Below the pieces are notes generated by a model. The model saw nothing but the letters and a program-made list of their open reading frames with translations. It did no database searches and was not told the DNA's origin. Below, piece by piece: positions 1 to 8,527 of a DNA stretch of 64,000 bases. This stretch comes from SIG565 sp045651765 (lineage in GTDB: Bacteria > Bacillota > Clostridia > Oscillospirales > Acutalibacteraceae), in assembly GCA_045651765.1 (NCBI GenBank), contig JAZRSY010000024.1:136774-200773 (forward strand). The letters run 5' to 3'. The first letter of the stretch is position 1. The number at the start of each line of letters is the position of its first letter. Both the position numbers and the translations under genes were made by a program.

Positions 1-112
1 CTAAAGTTAAACCAATTATAAAGACAATAGCAAAAATTATTACTAAATAATTGCCCTTTACAGAATTTAAAAATTTAGAATTCCTTAAATTTATCACGGT
101 TGTTCTTTTCAT
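1..112 (-). CDS. N-terminus of a membrane protein, possibly SpoIIM (partial)
   Basis: An open frame starts with ATG at 112 on the minus strand and runs off the left edge (37 codons visible). A clear GGAGG ribosome binding site lies 8 nt upstream of the ATG. The visible protein has a basic start (MKRTT) and, from about residue 24, a strongly hydrophobic segment (YLVIIFAIVFIIGLTL). A short basic N-terminus followed by one helix ending in a Gly-rich turn resembles the start of stage II sporulation protein M, and the window holds other sporulation genes. This is inference from 37 residues; any membrane protein with an N-terminal helix would fit. It is transcribed divergently from the reductase gene at 494. 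Confidence 0.55.
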   Translation of the reverse strand, partial: MKRTTVINLRNSKFLNSVKGNYLVIIFAIVFIIGLTL

Positions 113-220
113 ATCTTGTTCCTCCAATAAAATATATGAATTTAAGGGACAAGATATTACTAAATACAAGATTTAGAATTAAAAAATTTTTATATTCAAT
201 ATATGGTATAAAAACGAGTA

Positions 221-415
221 TTATGTAACCTTAAAGCAAAAATAAAAAACCACACATTAGTGCGATTTTAAATAAAAATTCGAAAAAAAACTTGCTATAG
301 CTATATTATACACGATTTTAAAATTATGTCAACCATAATATTTTTTGTTTTAAAATGTTATGTAAACTTATTATGTAAACCATACAATATATTGTAACCC
401 TCCCTTTATGTAAAC
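221..415. repeat. Five direct copies of a TTATGTAAAC-like decamer in a 380-bp intergenic region
   Basis: The gene-free stretch 113-493 is very AT-rich. It holds three perfect TTATGTAAAC copies at 358-367, 371-380 and 406-415, plus two near copies at 221-230 (TTATGTAACC) and 324-333 (TTATGTCAAC), all in the same orientation. They lie upstream of the promoter at 435-463 and between two divergent genes, as operator sites would. I do not recognise the motif as the site of a known regulator. Apart from these and the promoter I see nothing else in the stretch. Confidence 0.45.
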
Positions 416-434
416 CTACAATTAGTAATTCTGA

Positions 435-463
435 TTGAAAAATTTATTAAATTATGTTATAAT
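435..463 (+). promoter_or_regulatory. Sigma-A promoter of the YmfI/FabG-like gene
   Basis: TTGAAA at 435-440 and a perfect TATAAT at 458-463 are separated by 17 bp. The -10 box is about 30 bp upstream of the ATG at 494, and an AAAGGA ribosome binding site lies between them. Confidence 0.7.
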
Positions 464-493
464 TTTTTTATAATAAATAAAGGATGATAAATT

Positions 494-1234
494 ATGAATT
501 CTAAAAACACAGTTGTTATAACCGGCGCCTCAAAAGGTATTGGCGCACACATGGCAATATATTTTGCTGAAAAAGGTTATAATGTTGTTATTAACTACAA
601 TATGTCAGCAGAGTCTGCCCTACTGCTTAAGAATTCTTTGGCGCAAAATGGATGCTCTGTAATGGCGCAAAAGGCTAATGTTGCAAATAAATTAGAGGCT
701 GATTTATTAATTAAAGAAACTTTATATAAATTTGGCTCGGTGGATATTTTAATAAATAACGCAGGAATATCTTCACAAAAATTGTTTACAGATATTTCTG
801 AAAACGAATGGAATAATATGATAAATGTTAATTTAACAGGTGTATTTAATTGTACACAGGCAGTACTTCCGACCATGATAAATAACAAATTTGGCCGTAT
901 AATTAATATTTCTTCGGCTTGGGGTGTTACGGGTGCTTCGTGCGAGGTGCATTATTCTGCTGCAAAAGCCGGTGTAATAGGCCTTACAAAAGCCCTTGCT
1001 AAAGAGGTTGGCCCCAGCGGTATTACGGTAAATTGTATTGCCCCCGGCATAATTGATACACAAATGAATTCGCATTTGACCACCGATGAACTCGAAGATT
1101 TTACCAATTCCCTACCCATTCAAAGAATTGGAAACACAATCGAAATCGTAAAGACTGCTGAGTTTTTAGCATCAGACTTTGCAGGATATATTACAGGCCA
1201 AACAATTTGTGTTGATGGCGGTTTAACCATATAA
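494..1234 (+). CDS. ymfI: Short-chain dehydrogenase/reductase, probable EF-P 5-aminopentanone reductase (YmfI/FabG type)
   Basis: This is a 246-residue classical SDR that should use NADPH. The Rossmann glycine motif TGASKGIG is near residue 10, NNAG near 88, and the catalytic Ser and YxxxK lie in the stretch ISSAWGVTGASCEVHYSAAK. In the FabG family these residues reduce a 3-keto group on an acyl carrier. The WGVTGASCEVHYSAAKAG context and GPSGI are, as I know the family, typical of the clostridial YmfI branch. YmfI reduces the 5-aminopentanone modification on elongation factor P. The absence of neighbouring fatty-acid genes also favours YmfI over housekeeping FabG, but sequence alone cannot exclude FabG. 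The gene is monocistronic, with its own promoter and a terminator shared with mutS2. Confidence 0.8.
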   Translation: MNSKNTVVITGASKGIGAHMAIYFAEKGYNVVINYNMSAESALLLKNSLAQNGCSVMAQKANVANKLEADLLIKETLYKFGSVDILINNAGISSQKLFTDISENEWNNMINVNLTGVFNCTQAVLPTMINNKFGRIINISSAWGVTGASCEVHYSAAKAGVIGLTKALAKEVGPSGITVNCIAPGIIDTQMNSHLTTDELEDFTNSLPIQRIGNTIEIVKTAEFLASDFAGYITGQTICVDGGLTI

Positions 1235-1235
1235 A

Positions 1236-1258
1236 AAAGGCGGCTTTAAGCCGCCTTT
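1236..1258. terminator. Bidirectional terminator between ymfI and mutS2
   Basis: The arms AAAGGCGGCTT (1236-1246) and AAGCCGCCTTT (1248-1258) are perfectly complementary. On the minus strand the hairpin is followed by a T6 run, and on the plus strand by an ATTTTATTT stretch. It lies between two convergent genes and overlaps the mutS2 stop codon. Confidence 0.8.
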
Positions 1259-3638
1259 ATTTTATTTCTGCAATGGTAACTCCGTTTTCGCCTTCTCCAA
1301 AAAGGCCTAACCTAAAGGTTTTGATATATTTATTAGTTTTTAAATATTTATGAACAGCAGCTCTTAAAACACCGGTACCTTTACCATGTATAATTGTAAA
1401 ACTGCCAATATTACACATTATTGCATTGTTTATAAATCTATCCAATTCAATAATGGCTTCGTCGCTTGCCATTCCCCTTAAGTCGAGTTCAGTTGTGGCA
1501 GAACGCTCTAATTTTGAAGGCACCGTTAATGTCTTGCCTTTTTGATTTTTTTGCGGTGTATTATTTAACAGCATTAAATTCTCAAAGCTTACCCACATTT
1601 TAAGGTTTCCCGCAGCAATTAAGGCTTTTTTGTTTTTTAAAGACACTTCTTCCACTGTGCCGTTTTTAGAAATATCAATAATTTTAACATTATCGCCTAC
1701 AACTAATTCGCGTGGCAACACATAATTTCCTTTTAAATTTTTACTAACGGGATTAGCATCATCGTGCATGGCATTAATGGTATTTTTAACAATACTTTTT
1801 GCAAATTTATATTTATCGGACGCATTTTGTGAAGTGAATTGTTTTTTAATCTCCTCTAATTCATTAAGCATATTATCCGATTTTTGTTTTGTGTTATCTA
1901 TAATGCGCATGGCATCGTATTTTGCTTTTTCTAAAACTGCATCGTAATTTTTTTGCGCATTATTTAATTTTAATTCCAGTTCTTGCTTTTCTTTAAGCAG
2001 GGCTGTTTTAATTTCTTCAATTTCCAGGCCTTTTTTTGCAGTTTTAATTCTTTCTTTTTCTAAGGCTTCAATAATACTTTCAAATTTAACATCTCTTTTA
2101 TTAATAAAACCCTGAGCATCTTTAATAATTTGGTTATTAAGCCCCAATTTTTCAGAAATTGCAAATGCATTAGACCTGCCCGGAACACCAATATTTAACC
2201 TATATGTAGGCTTTAAATGTTCAATATCGAATTCACAACTCGCATTTTCTACACCGTCAGTTTCAAGGGCATAGGTTTTAAGTTCGGCATAATGGGTGGT
2301 AGCAACCGTTTTGCAGGTTTTATTGGCCAAATAAATTAAAATAGATTTAGCCAGCGCAGCACCTTCTATTGGGTCGGTGCCCGAGCCTAATTCATCAATT
2401 AAAACAAGGCTATCAGGGGTTGCTGAGTTAATAATTGAAATAATATTAACCATATGTGAAGAAAAGGTAGAAAGTGATTGTTCAATGCTTTGCTCATCGC
2501 CAATGTCTACCAAAATTTTGTCGAAAACAGCAATTTCGGTGCCACTGTCGGCCGGAACCATTAAACCACACATTGCCATTAAGGTTAATAAGCCAATTGT
2601 TTTTAATGTTACGGTTTTACCGCCTGTGTTGGGGCCTGTAATAATTAAGCTATTATAGGTTTTGCCAAGGGTTAAACTAATGGGAACAACTGTTTTGGGG
2701 TTAAGCAGTGGGTGGCGTGCTTTATTTAGCACTACCCTGCCGTTTGTATTAATATTAGGCAAAACAGCATTCATTTTATATGCTAAGGATGCTTTTCCGA
2801 AAATTAAAGCCAATTTAACAATTAAGTTATAAGAGTTAATTATACTGTCAGCAAAACTTGCAGCTTTAAGTGATAAATCGGTTAAAATTCTTTCAATTTC
2901 TTCGCGTTCTTTGGCCATTAAAACCCTAATATCATTATTAATTTCTACAACGGCCATTGGTTCTACAAACAAGGTAGCCCCCGAAGCCGATGTATCGTGT
3001 ACAATGCCCGGTAAATTTGCCCTGTGTTCGCTTTTAACAGGAACAACAAATCTACCATCGCGTTGGGTTATAATGCTTTCTTGCAAAAATTTAGACTGGT
3101 TTCCGTGCACAATTTTATCTAACTTTTCCCTGATGTTATTAGAGGCAACTGTAATTTTACGCCTAATGTTAAATAATTCGGGCGAAGCATTATCATTAAT
3201 AGATTCGTCATTATTAATACAAGAAAATACAGTGTCTTCAAAAAACTTGTTGGGTATTAAATTATTAAAATAACCATCTAAACAGGTTTTTTCATTTATT
3301 TTAACATTTTCACGCCAAACCTTAATGCGTCTAATAACCCTTAAGGTTTCGGCAATTCTTAAAAGTTCCATTGGATTTAAAACTGCGCCCAAAACAGCTC
3401 GTTTAAGTGGTTCAACGCAGTTGCCCGAAACCAAAAAAGAAGGCATTACGCTAATGCCCAACATTTTATAAGCAGCATAGGTTTGTTCCAAACTTTTAAT
3501 AACATTATTTTGGTTAAAATTAGGCTTTAAGGTTTTAGCAAGATTTGCGGCATCGGCAAGCGAAATTTCGTTTGCCAACATATCTAAAACTTTATCTAAT
3601 TCTAATGTAGAATAATATTTTTGAAAATTCTTTGTCAT
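1257..3638 (-). CDS. mutS2: Endonuclease MutS2
   Basis: A 793-residue MutS-family ATPase. The N-terminal core/clamp region (about 1-310) is followed by a Walker A motif GPNTGGKT near residue 335 and a Walker B/signature LIDELGSGTDP near 415. A long Glu/Lys-rich coiled coil (about 510-630) leads to a C-terminal Smr nuclease domain with DLRG and the HGKGTGVLR motif. MutS2 lacks the mismatch-recognition domain of MutS. In Firmicutes it acts in suppression of recombination and in rescue of collided ribosomes. Length matches the family (about 780). It is the last gene of the yqfC-to-mutS2 run, 8 nt after recO. Confidence 0.95.
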   Translation of the reverse strand: MTKNFQKYYSTLELDKVLDMLANEISLADAANLAKTLKPNFNQNNVIKSLEQTYAAYKMLGISVMPSFLVSGNCVEPLKRAVLGAVLNPMELLRIAETLRVIRRIKVWRENVKINEKTCLDGYFNNLIPNKFFEDTVFSCINNDESINDNASPELFNIRRKITVASNNIREKLDKIVHGNQSKFLQESIITQRDGRFVVPVKSEHRANLPGIVHDTSASGATLFVEPMAVVEINNDIRVLMAKEREEIERILTDLSLKAASFADSIINSYNLIVKLALIFGKASLAYKMNAVLPNINTNGRVVLNKARHPLLNPKTVVPISLTLGKTYNSLIITGPNTGGKTVTLKTIGLLTLMAMCGLMVPADSGTEIAVFDKILVDIGDEQSIEQSLSTFSSHMVNIISIINSATPDSLVLIDELGSGTDPIEGAALAKSILIYLANKTCKTVATTHYAELKTYALETDGVENASCEFDIEHLKPTYRLNIGVPGRSNAFAISEKLGLNNQIIKDAQGFINKRDVKFESIIEALEKERIKTAKKGLEIEEIKTALLKEKQELELKLNNAQKNYDAVLEKAKYDAMRIIDNTKQKSDNMLNELEEIKKQFTSQNASDKYKFAKSIVKNTINAMHDDANPVSKNLKGNYVLPRELVVGDNVKIIDISKNGTVEEVSLKNKKALIAAGNLKMWVSFENLMLLNNTPQKNQKGKTLTVPSKLERSATTELDLRGMASDEAIIELDRFINNAIMCNIGSFTIIHGKGTGVLRAAVHKYLKTNKYIKTFRLGLFGEGENGVTIAEIK

Positions 3639-3646
3639 AATTTCTC

Positions 3647-4384
3647 CTAAATAATACTTTTATAAAAATTTAATGTATTATATTGGCGGTCGGTTTGATA
3701 AATTAAGTAATTTTCTGTAATTATGTTTAATTGTTTTGCGCTCTCTGGCGGAATCGAAAAATTAAAAAGTTTACCAAAATCGGAATAAACAATATGCCTT
3801 AATGCAGAAAGTATTGTTTGGTTTAACAAATAATTCGAATTAACAGATTTACAATTATTACAACAAATTTCGCCGTTTTCTATTGAAAAAGACATAATTT
3901 CATCGTCAAATTTCCCACATTCGCTGCAAGCTAATAAATTTGGCATATAACCGGTAATAACCATGGTGCGCATTTCGAATATAGATTTTAAAATAGTGTT
4001 ATCTATATTCCCTTTGCACAAAAAATTAAGAGTGTTTAAAACAAGTCTTAACTGCTCGTCGGCCGGTGTTTCTTCGGGCGAGAGTGTAGCAGTAAGTTCA
4101 CAAAAATATTGCGCTAACGCTAAATTTTCAATGTCAGAAGATAAATTAAAGAAACTGTTAATTAATGCAGCATCTTTAACTTTATATGTATCACCCGAGC
4201 GAGTAAGTAATAAATCGGAATAGCAAAAAAGGCTGGTGGCAGCGTGGTTCTTGTGGCCTACCTTTTTAGCACCCGATACAAATGCCTTTACAACACCTAG
4301 ATTTTTGGTTAACAAGGTAACCAAACGGTCATTTTCCCGTATATCCATTACCTTTATTATCAGTGCCGGAGTTGAAATTTGCAT
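3647..4384 (-). CDS. recO: DNA repair protein RecO
   Basis: A 245-residue RecO, which loads RecA onto SSB-coated DNA together with RecF/RecR. The N-terminal OB fold begins with the usual TPALIIKVMDIRENDRLV pattern. A zinc-binding site is visible as CSECG near residue 153 and a CCNNC cluster about 20 residues later. The start ATG has GGAGG 6 nt upstream and lies inside the small yqzL gene, so recO is probably translationally coupled to yqzL. The order era-yqzL-recO is the standard Firmicute one. Confidence 0.92.
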   Translation of the reverse strand: MQISTPALIIKVMDIRENDRLVTLLTKNLGVVKAFVSGAKKVGHKNHAATSLFCYSDLLLTRSGDTYKVKDAALINSFFNLSSDIENLALAQYFCELTATLSPEETPADEQLRLVLNTLNFLCKGNIDNTILKSIFEMRTMVITGYMPNLLACSECGKFDDEIMSFSIENGEICCNNCKSVNSNYLLNQTILSALRHIVYSDFGKLFNFSIPPESAKQLNIITENYLIYQTDRQYNTLNFYKSII

Positions 4385-4481
4385 TTTTTACCTCCGAATT
4401 ATTTTTAATATTACTGTATTCTAAATAACTGGCAATTTTGCCATCGTTAATAAATTTATTCCAAGCTTCTGTAAGGTTCAT
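4329..4481 (-). CDS. yqzL: YqzL-like small protein overlapping recO
   Basis: A 50-codon open frame between era and recO. It starts at ATG 4481 with a perfect GGAGG 8 nt upstream and ends with TGA at 4329, inside recO. The first 24 residues (MNLTEAWNKFINDGKIASYLEY) match the YqzL pattern of W, F, G and YL.Y, and yqzL occupies exactly this position in Bacillus and Clostridia. The C-terminal half is Asn/Gly-rich and may simply be the tail that accommodates the recO start. The 56-nt overlap with recO suggests translational coupling. Its function is unknown. Confidence 0.75.
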   Translation of the reverse strand: MNLTEAWNKFINDGKIASYLEYSNIKNNSEVKNANFNSGTDNKGNGYTGK

Positions 4482-4550
4482 TATTTATACCTCCAAAGAT
4501 TATATAAATAATTTAACCTGTCAATTATTATATATTTAAGGAAAAATTAA

Positions 4551-5471
4551 CTAATCTAACCCTAAAGTATGTATAACAGATTGCCTGTTGCGCCAATCTT
4601 CCTTAACCTTAACCCAAAGTTTTAAATTTGTTTTAATACCGAAAAATTTTTCAATATCAATTCTGGCCTTTGTGCCAATATTTTTAAGCATTACTCCGTT
4701 TTTACCAATAATTATGCCTTTATGAGAATCTTTTTCGCAATAAATGGTTGCTTCAACCTCTAAAATTGGTTCGTTTTGCATATTATCGCGTTCAAAAAAT
4801 CGGTCGATAGTAACGGCAATACCGTGCGGTACTTCGCTAGAAAGGGTTCTTAATAATTTTTCTCTAATAAGCTCGGAAACCATAACAGAATCGGGTTGGT
4901 CGGTAACATCGTCGGCGCCAAAAAAATGAGCAGATGGTGTTGTAAATTTCAAGACTTCGTTAATAATAATATCAACACCGTTGCCGCTTTTTGCGGAAAA
5001 CGGTACTATTGCAGAAAAATCAAATTTTTGTGCATAGGCATTAATTATGGTTAATAATTCTTCTTTGTTTTCAAGTAAATCTATTTTATTAATTCCCAAA
5101 ACTGTGGGGATTTTTTGTTTTTTTAGGGTTTCAATCAATTCCAATTCGGCCATTGGTAAGTTATTGGAATCAAACTTAAAGCGTGGAACAGCCTCAACAA
5201 TAAGCAATGCTGCATCAATGTCGGTAATGCCATCGCTCACGGCTTTCATCATTTTTTCACCTAAAACATTTTTAGGCTTATGAAAACCTGGGGTATCAAT
5301 AAAAACCAATTGAGAATTATCAATTGTTTTAACACCCATTATTTTTGTGCGAGTAGTTTGGGGTTTATTTGATACAATAGAAACTTTTTGACCTAATGCC
5401 TTGTTTAAAAAAGAGGATTTTCCAACATTGGCACGGCCAATAATACTAATAAATGCCGATTTTGTTTCCAT
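4551..5471 (-). CDS. era: GTPase Era
   Basis: A 306-residue Era GTPase, which binds the 3' end of 16S rRNA and checks small-subunit assembly. Visible GTPase motifs are G1 GRANVGKSS near residue 12, G3 DTPGF near 60, G4 NKID near 127 and G5 SAK near 156. The C-terminal KH domain carries GIIIGKNGVMLK near residue 252. Length is the family norm (about 300). It follows ybeY by 7 nt. The dgkA and cdd genes often found between ybeY and era in Bacillus are absent here. Confidence 0.96.
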   Translation of the reverse strand: METKSAFISIIGRANVGKSSFLNKALGQKVSIVSNKPQTTRTKIMGVKTIDNSQLVFIDTPGFHKPKNVLGEKMMKAVSDGITDIDAALLIVEAVPRFKFDSNNLPMAELELIETLKKQKIPTVLGINKIDLLENKEELLTIINAYAQKFDFSAIVPFSAKSGNGVDIIINEVLKFTTPSAHFFGADDVTDQPDSVMVSELIREKLLRTLSSEVPHGIAVTIDRFFERDNMQNEPILEVEATIYCEKDSHKGIIIGKNGVMLKNIGTKARIDIEKFFGIKTNLKLWVKVKEDWRNRQSVIHTLGLD

Positions 5472-5478
5472 AATTCAC

Positions 5479-5964
5479 CTATTCCTTTACTACAGAAAGT
5501 CCTAAACGCGATAAAATTGTTTCTTCTTTTTCGCGCATTTTAACGGCTTGAATTCCGCCTGCAACATGGTCGTACCCCAACAAATGCAGCATGGAATGCA
5601 CCGTTAAAAAAGCAATTTCACGCTCAAGCCCATGGCCATATAAATCAGCTTGAGCAAATGCGTGTTCTGTAGAAATTACAATATCGCCCAACATCTTATT
5701 ATTAGTTTCGGGGTTAATATCAAAAACGCCGTTTTCACCCAAAGGAAATGATAAAACATCGGTAGAATTTTCAATATTTCTAAAATCTATATTCATTTGT
5801 TTAATTGTATCATCATCAACAAAAGTAACATTTACTTCACAGTCAGAATTAAAATTTTCTTGCTTTAGGGTTGCAATGCAAGATTTTCTAACCAAAAGTC
5901 TAATACCTGTTGGAAGTTTAACTGATTTTTGCCTATCGGCAATATTAACCTTAACCTTAAACAT
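5479..5964 (-). CDS. ybeY: Endoribonuclease YbeY
   Basis: A metal-dependent RNase involved in 16S rRNA 3'-end maturation and ribosome quality control. The zinc site HSMLHLLGYDH (HxxxHxxxxxH) lies near the C-terminus. I chose the ATG at 5964 (161 residues, MFKVKVNI) because a GAGGAA ribosome binding site precedes it. The frame is open further upstream (to 5994), but that would overlap phoH more. With the chosen start the gene overlaps the end of phoH by 8 nt, which points to translational coupling. Confidence 0.92.
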   Translation of the reverse strand: MFKVKVNIADRQKSVKLPTGIRLLVRKSCIATLKQENFNSDCEVNVTFVDDDTIKQMNIDFRNIENSTDVLSFPLGENGVFDINPETNNKMLGDIVISTEHAFAQADLYGHGLEREIAFLTVHSMLHLLGYDHVAGGIQAVKMREKEETILSRLGLSVVKE

Positions 5965-6934
5965 TCTTATTTCCTCTTTCTTCGCGTTTTTCATAGGCGT
6001 TTATAATAGCTTGTACCAGTTTATGCCTAACAACATCGCGCCCAGATAATTTAATTATTGCAATATCTTCAATATTTTTAAGCACCAAAATTGCCTCTTT
6101 TAAGCCTGATTTTTTACCGCTTGGTAAATCAATTTGTGTAATATCGCCTGTTACGACAATTTTAGAGCCGTTTCCTAAACGGGTTAAAAACATTTTCATT
6201 TGTTCGCAAGTGGTGTTTTGTGCTTCATCTAAAATAATAAAACTGTCATCTAAAGTTCGGCCGCGCATATATGCCAGTGGTGCCACCTCAATATCACCAC
6301 GTTCCTGGCAGCGCAAAAACATATCGGCACCCATCATTTCATATAAGGCGTCATATAATGGTCTTAAATATGGGTCCACCTTTTGTTGTAAATCGCCCGG
6401 TAAAAAACCAAGGCTCTCTCCTGCTTCTACGGCGGGGCGCGTTAAAATAATTCGGTTAATTTGCTTAGACCTAAACGCCGCAACGGCCATTGCCACAGCC
6501 AAATAGGTTTTACCCGTACCTGCTGGGCCAACGCCAAAGGTAATAGTATTATTTTTGATAGCCTGAACATATTTTTGTTGGCCAATGGTTTTCGGTTTAA
6601 CCGGCTTACCTCTTGTGGTAACGGCAATACATTGCATATTTTTTAATTGGTTAGCAGCAGTTATATTACCGTCATCAGCTAAATTCATAATGTATTCAAT
6701 ATTTTGTTTTGTTATAATTTCGCCTTTATTAACAAGTGAAACCAAAACATCTATAACTTCTGCCACCAAATCTACAGCGTTGTCATCCCCAAAAATTTTA
6801 ATGTAATCTGAATGGGCAGTTATTAGCACATTATAGCGTTTTTCAAGCAAACGAATATTTTCATCGTAATTACCAAAAAGCGCTGCAATATGTTCAATAT
6901 CGTTAATTTTAATATTCTTTTCCGTTTTTTTCAC
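5957..6934 (-). CDS. phoH: PhoH-like ATPase
   Basis: A PhoH-family P-loop ATPase. It has an N-terminal KH-like region, Walker A GPAGTGKTYLA near the middle, Walker B FIILDEAQN and a downstream TGDITQIDLP motif. It is consistently next to ybeY and is thought to be an RNA helicase or RNA-associated ATPase. The start is uncertain. The GTG at 6934 gives the normal family N-terminus (about 325 residues) but has GGAG only 1 nt away. The ATG at 6988 and the frame to 7018 lack a ribosome binding site and run into yqfD. A TTTCAA/TATAAT pair lies just upstream of the GTG, so an own promoter with a short leader is possible. Confidence 0.88.
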   Translation of the reverse strand: MKKTEKNIKINDIEHIAALFGNYDENIRLLEKRYNVLITAHSDYIKIFGDDNAVDLVAEVIDVLVSLVNKGEIITKQNIEYIMNLADDGNITAANQLKNMQCIAVTTRGKPVKPKTIGQQKYVQAIKNNTITFGVGPAGTGKTYLAVAMAVAAFRSKQINRIILTRPAVEAGESLGFLPGDLQQKVDPYLRPLYDALYEMMGADMFLRCQERGDIEVAPLAYMRGRTLDDSFIILDEAQNTTCEQMKMFLTRLGNGSKIVVTGDITQIDLPSGKKSGLKEAILVLKNIEDIAIIKLSGRDVVRHKLVQAIINAYEKREERGNKNV

Positions 6935-6974
6935 GCTCCAAATAATATATATATTTATTATATCATACTTATTG

Positions 6975-8144
6975 TTAATTTGAAACATCAAATAATAAAT
7001 TTTCTTTAACTCCAACATTTTTCACATATCTTATATGATATTTTAAAATTATTTCATTATCAGTTTCGTTAATTTCTCTGAATATAATTTGTTTCTCTTG
7101 TGCTTCAATAGTATTAAATTGTTCATCAATTTTACCGGTTAATTCACTTAATAATTCCTCACGGGTAAAAATGATATTTTCTTTATTTAGAAAATTAAAT
7201 GTTTTCTTATATAATTTTATTGGCATTTTTTCTCCGAATAAATATAAATTTTTATAACCGCCTTCGGCAACAAAATCACCCTTTACCTGCCCTAAATATA
7301 ATGGTATTTTAACATTAAAAATTTCCAAAACATATTTATTTAATTTATTTCCGTTTAAATAAGTATTTTCCCGGGAAAATTTTCCTTTAACCTCAATGAT
7401 GTCAGAAATTTCTGCTAAAATGTGAGCTTTGGCCTCTACAAATTTATTATTACTGCCATAGTTTTCAATGCCACTTACTAAAATATCGCCTTTAATAAAA
7501 GCATCGCCTTTTTTAACCTCAGCAGAACCCGTTTCAACATAAATCTCTTTTACTGAACCGGAATAATCAGCAATTATATTTGCGGGGCTATTTTTATTGT
7601 TTTCTTTATTAATTTCGGTAACATTAACCGTTATTTTAGAACCTTCTATATTTAACGAGCTCCATGATAAATCATTGCACTTTAATAACAATTTTTCTCT
7701 CATTTGCTGCATATTTAAACCCTTTAGTTTTATACCGTTTTTAATTCCAATTTCTTGGCAAGCTGTCAAAATTTCGCTTTCGCTAATATTTTTATTGCCA
7801 CTAACAGTAACATTCCAACAAAACAAACTTAAACCGTTAATTATAACAAAAAACAAAATAAGCCCCGCAATCAAGCCTATTCTTTTTATATATTTTTTTA
7901 TAATAAATGGCAAACCAAATTTATTTAAAATTTTAATTTTAACGCGTATATTTCCTTTAATTTTTTTAATTCTTTTAAAATCTTTTATTAATACACATAA
8001 TTCGATTTTATTTTTATATTTTTTAATATTCCAAAAATTTATATTGTTAACCGAAAATAAATTTATAATTTTTTCACAAAAATCTCCAAAAATGCAAATT
8101 TCAACATAACCAACAATAAATTTGTATAAATTTATAATAAGCAT
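6975..8144 (-). CDS. yqfD: Sporulation protein YqfD
   Basis: A 389-residue membrane-anchored protein of the YqfD family, made in the mother cell during sporulation. It has a cytoplasmic N-terminal domain, one strong membrane helix near residues 85-105 (IGLIAGLILFFVIINGLSLF), and then an extracytoplasmic region with the WNVTVSGN motif and FtsQ/POTRA-like character. I chose ATG 8144, which has AGGGG 5 nt upstream, rather than the longer frame at 8162 that overlaps yqfC. It is paired with yqfC, as in other spore formers. Confidence 0.9.
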   Translation of the reverse strand: MLIINLYKFIVGYVEICIFGDFCEKIINLFSVNNINFWNIKKYKNKIELCVLIKDFKRIKKIKGNIRVKIKILNKFGLPFIIKKYIKRIGLIAGLILFFVIINGLSLFCWNVTVSGNKNISESEILTACQEIGIKNGIKLKGLNMQQMREKLLLKCNDLSWSSLNIEGSKITVNVTEINKENNKNSPANIIADYSGSVKEIYVETGSAEVKKGDAFIKGDILVSGIENYGSNNKFVEAKAHILAEISDIIEVKGKFSRENTYLNGNKLNKYVLEIFNVKIPLYLGQVKGDFVAEGGYKNLYLFGEKMPIKLYKKTFNFLNKENIIFTREELLSELTGKIDEQFNTIEAQEKQIIFREINETDNEIILKYHIRYVKNVGVKENLLFDVSN

Positions 8145-8152
8145 ATTTACCC

Positions 8153-8449
8153 CTAAAAACAAAATTCGGTTGAATTGATTTTACCTAAAACAGTAATTTG
8201 ACTCTCATTAAAATTTGTAATTTTAAAATCTGAACCTAAAAAAATAATATATCCTTTTTTAACACTAATTTTAATAAAATTTTCATCATACTCCATAATT
8301 CCAACAGCGCCCTCAATTTGCACCTGTTTGTTACCAAAAAAACTAATACTCGGCAAGCCTAAGGAAGAAAACTCGGGCAAATCGTTAGAATAATTTAAGA
8401 ATTTAAGTTTATTATTAGACTTTTTTAAATTAGTTTTAATTTTTTTCAT
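8153..8449 (-). CDS. yqfC: Sporulation protein YqfC
   Basis: A 98-residue soluble protein of the YqfC family. The conserved centre (LGLPSISFFGNKQVQIEG, then GIMEYDENFIKISVKKGYI) is easy to recognise, as is its position just upstream of yqfD. In Bacillus its expression is sporulation-specific and its molecular role is unknown. ATG 8449 with GGTG 6 nt upstream is preferred over TTG 8461. It is the first gene of the minus-strand run to mutS2 and is divergent from ylbJ. The 66-bp gap to ylbJ holds no clear sigma-A promoter, as expected if it is read by a sporulation sigma factor. Confidence 0.85.
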   Translation of the reverse strand: MKKIKTNLKKSNNKLKFLNYSNDLPEFSSLGLPSISFFGNKQVQIEGAVGIMEYDENFIKISVKKGYIIFLGSDFKITNFNESQITVLGKINSTEFCF

Positions 8450-8527
8450 TATTAACACCAAACTTTCTAATTAAAGTTATGTTAAATATATATTAATAAT
8501 TCATAATATAAATTTAGGTGGGGTAAA

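Noticed and set aside
2377..2658. Plus-strand open frame inside mutS2 and similar long opposite-strand frames elsewhere (for example 7597-8109, 15875-16483, 40131-40688)
   Set aside because: They lie wholly opposite well-supported genes, lack ribosome binding sites and have the composition expected of shadow frames.
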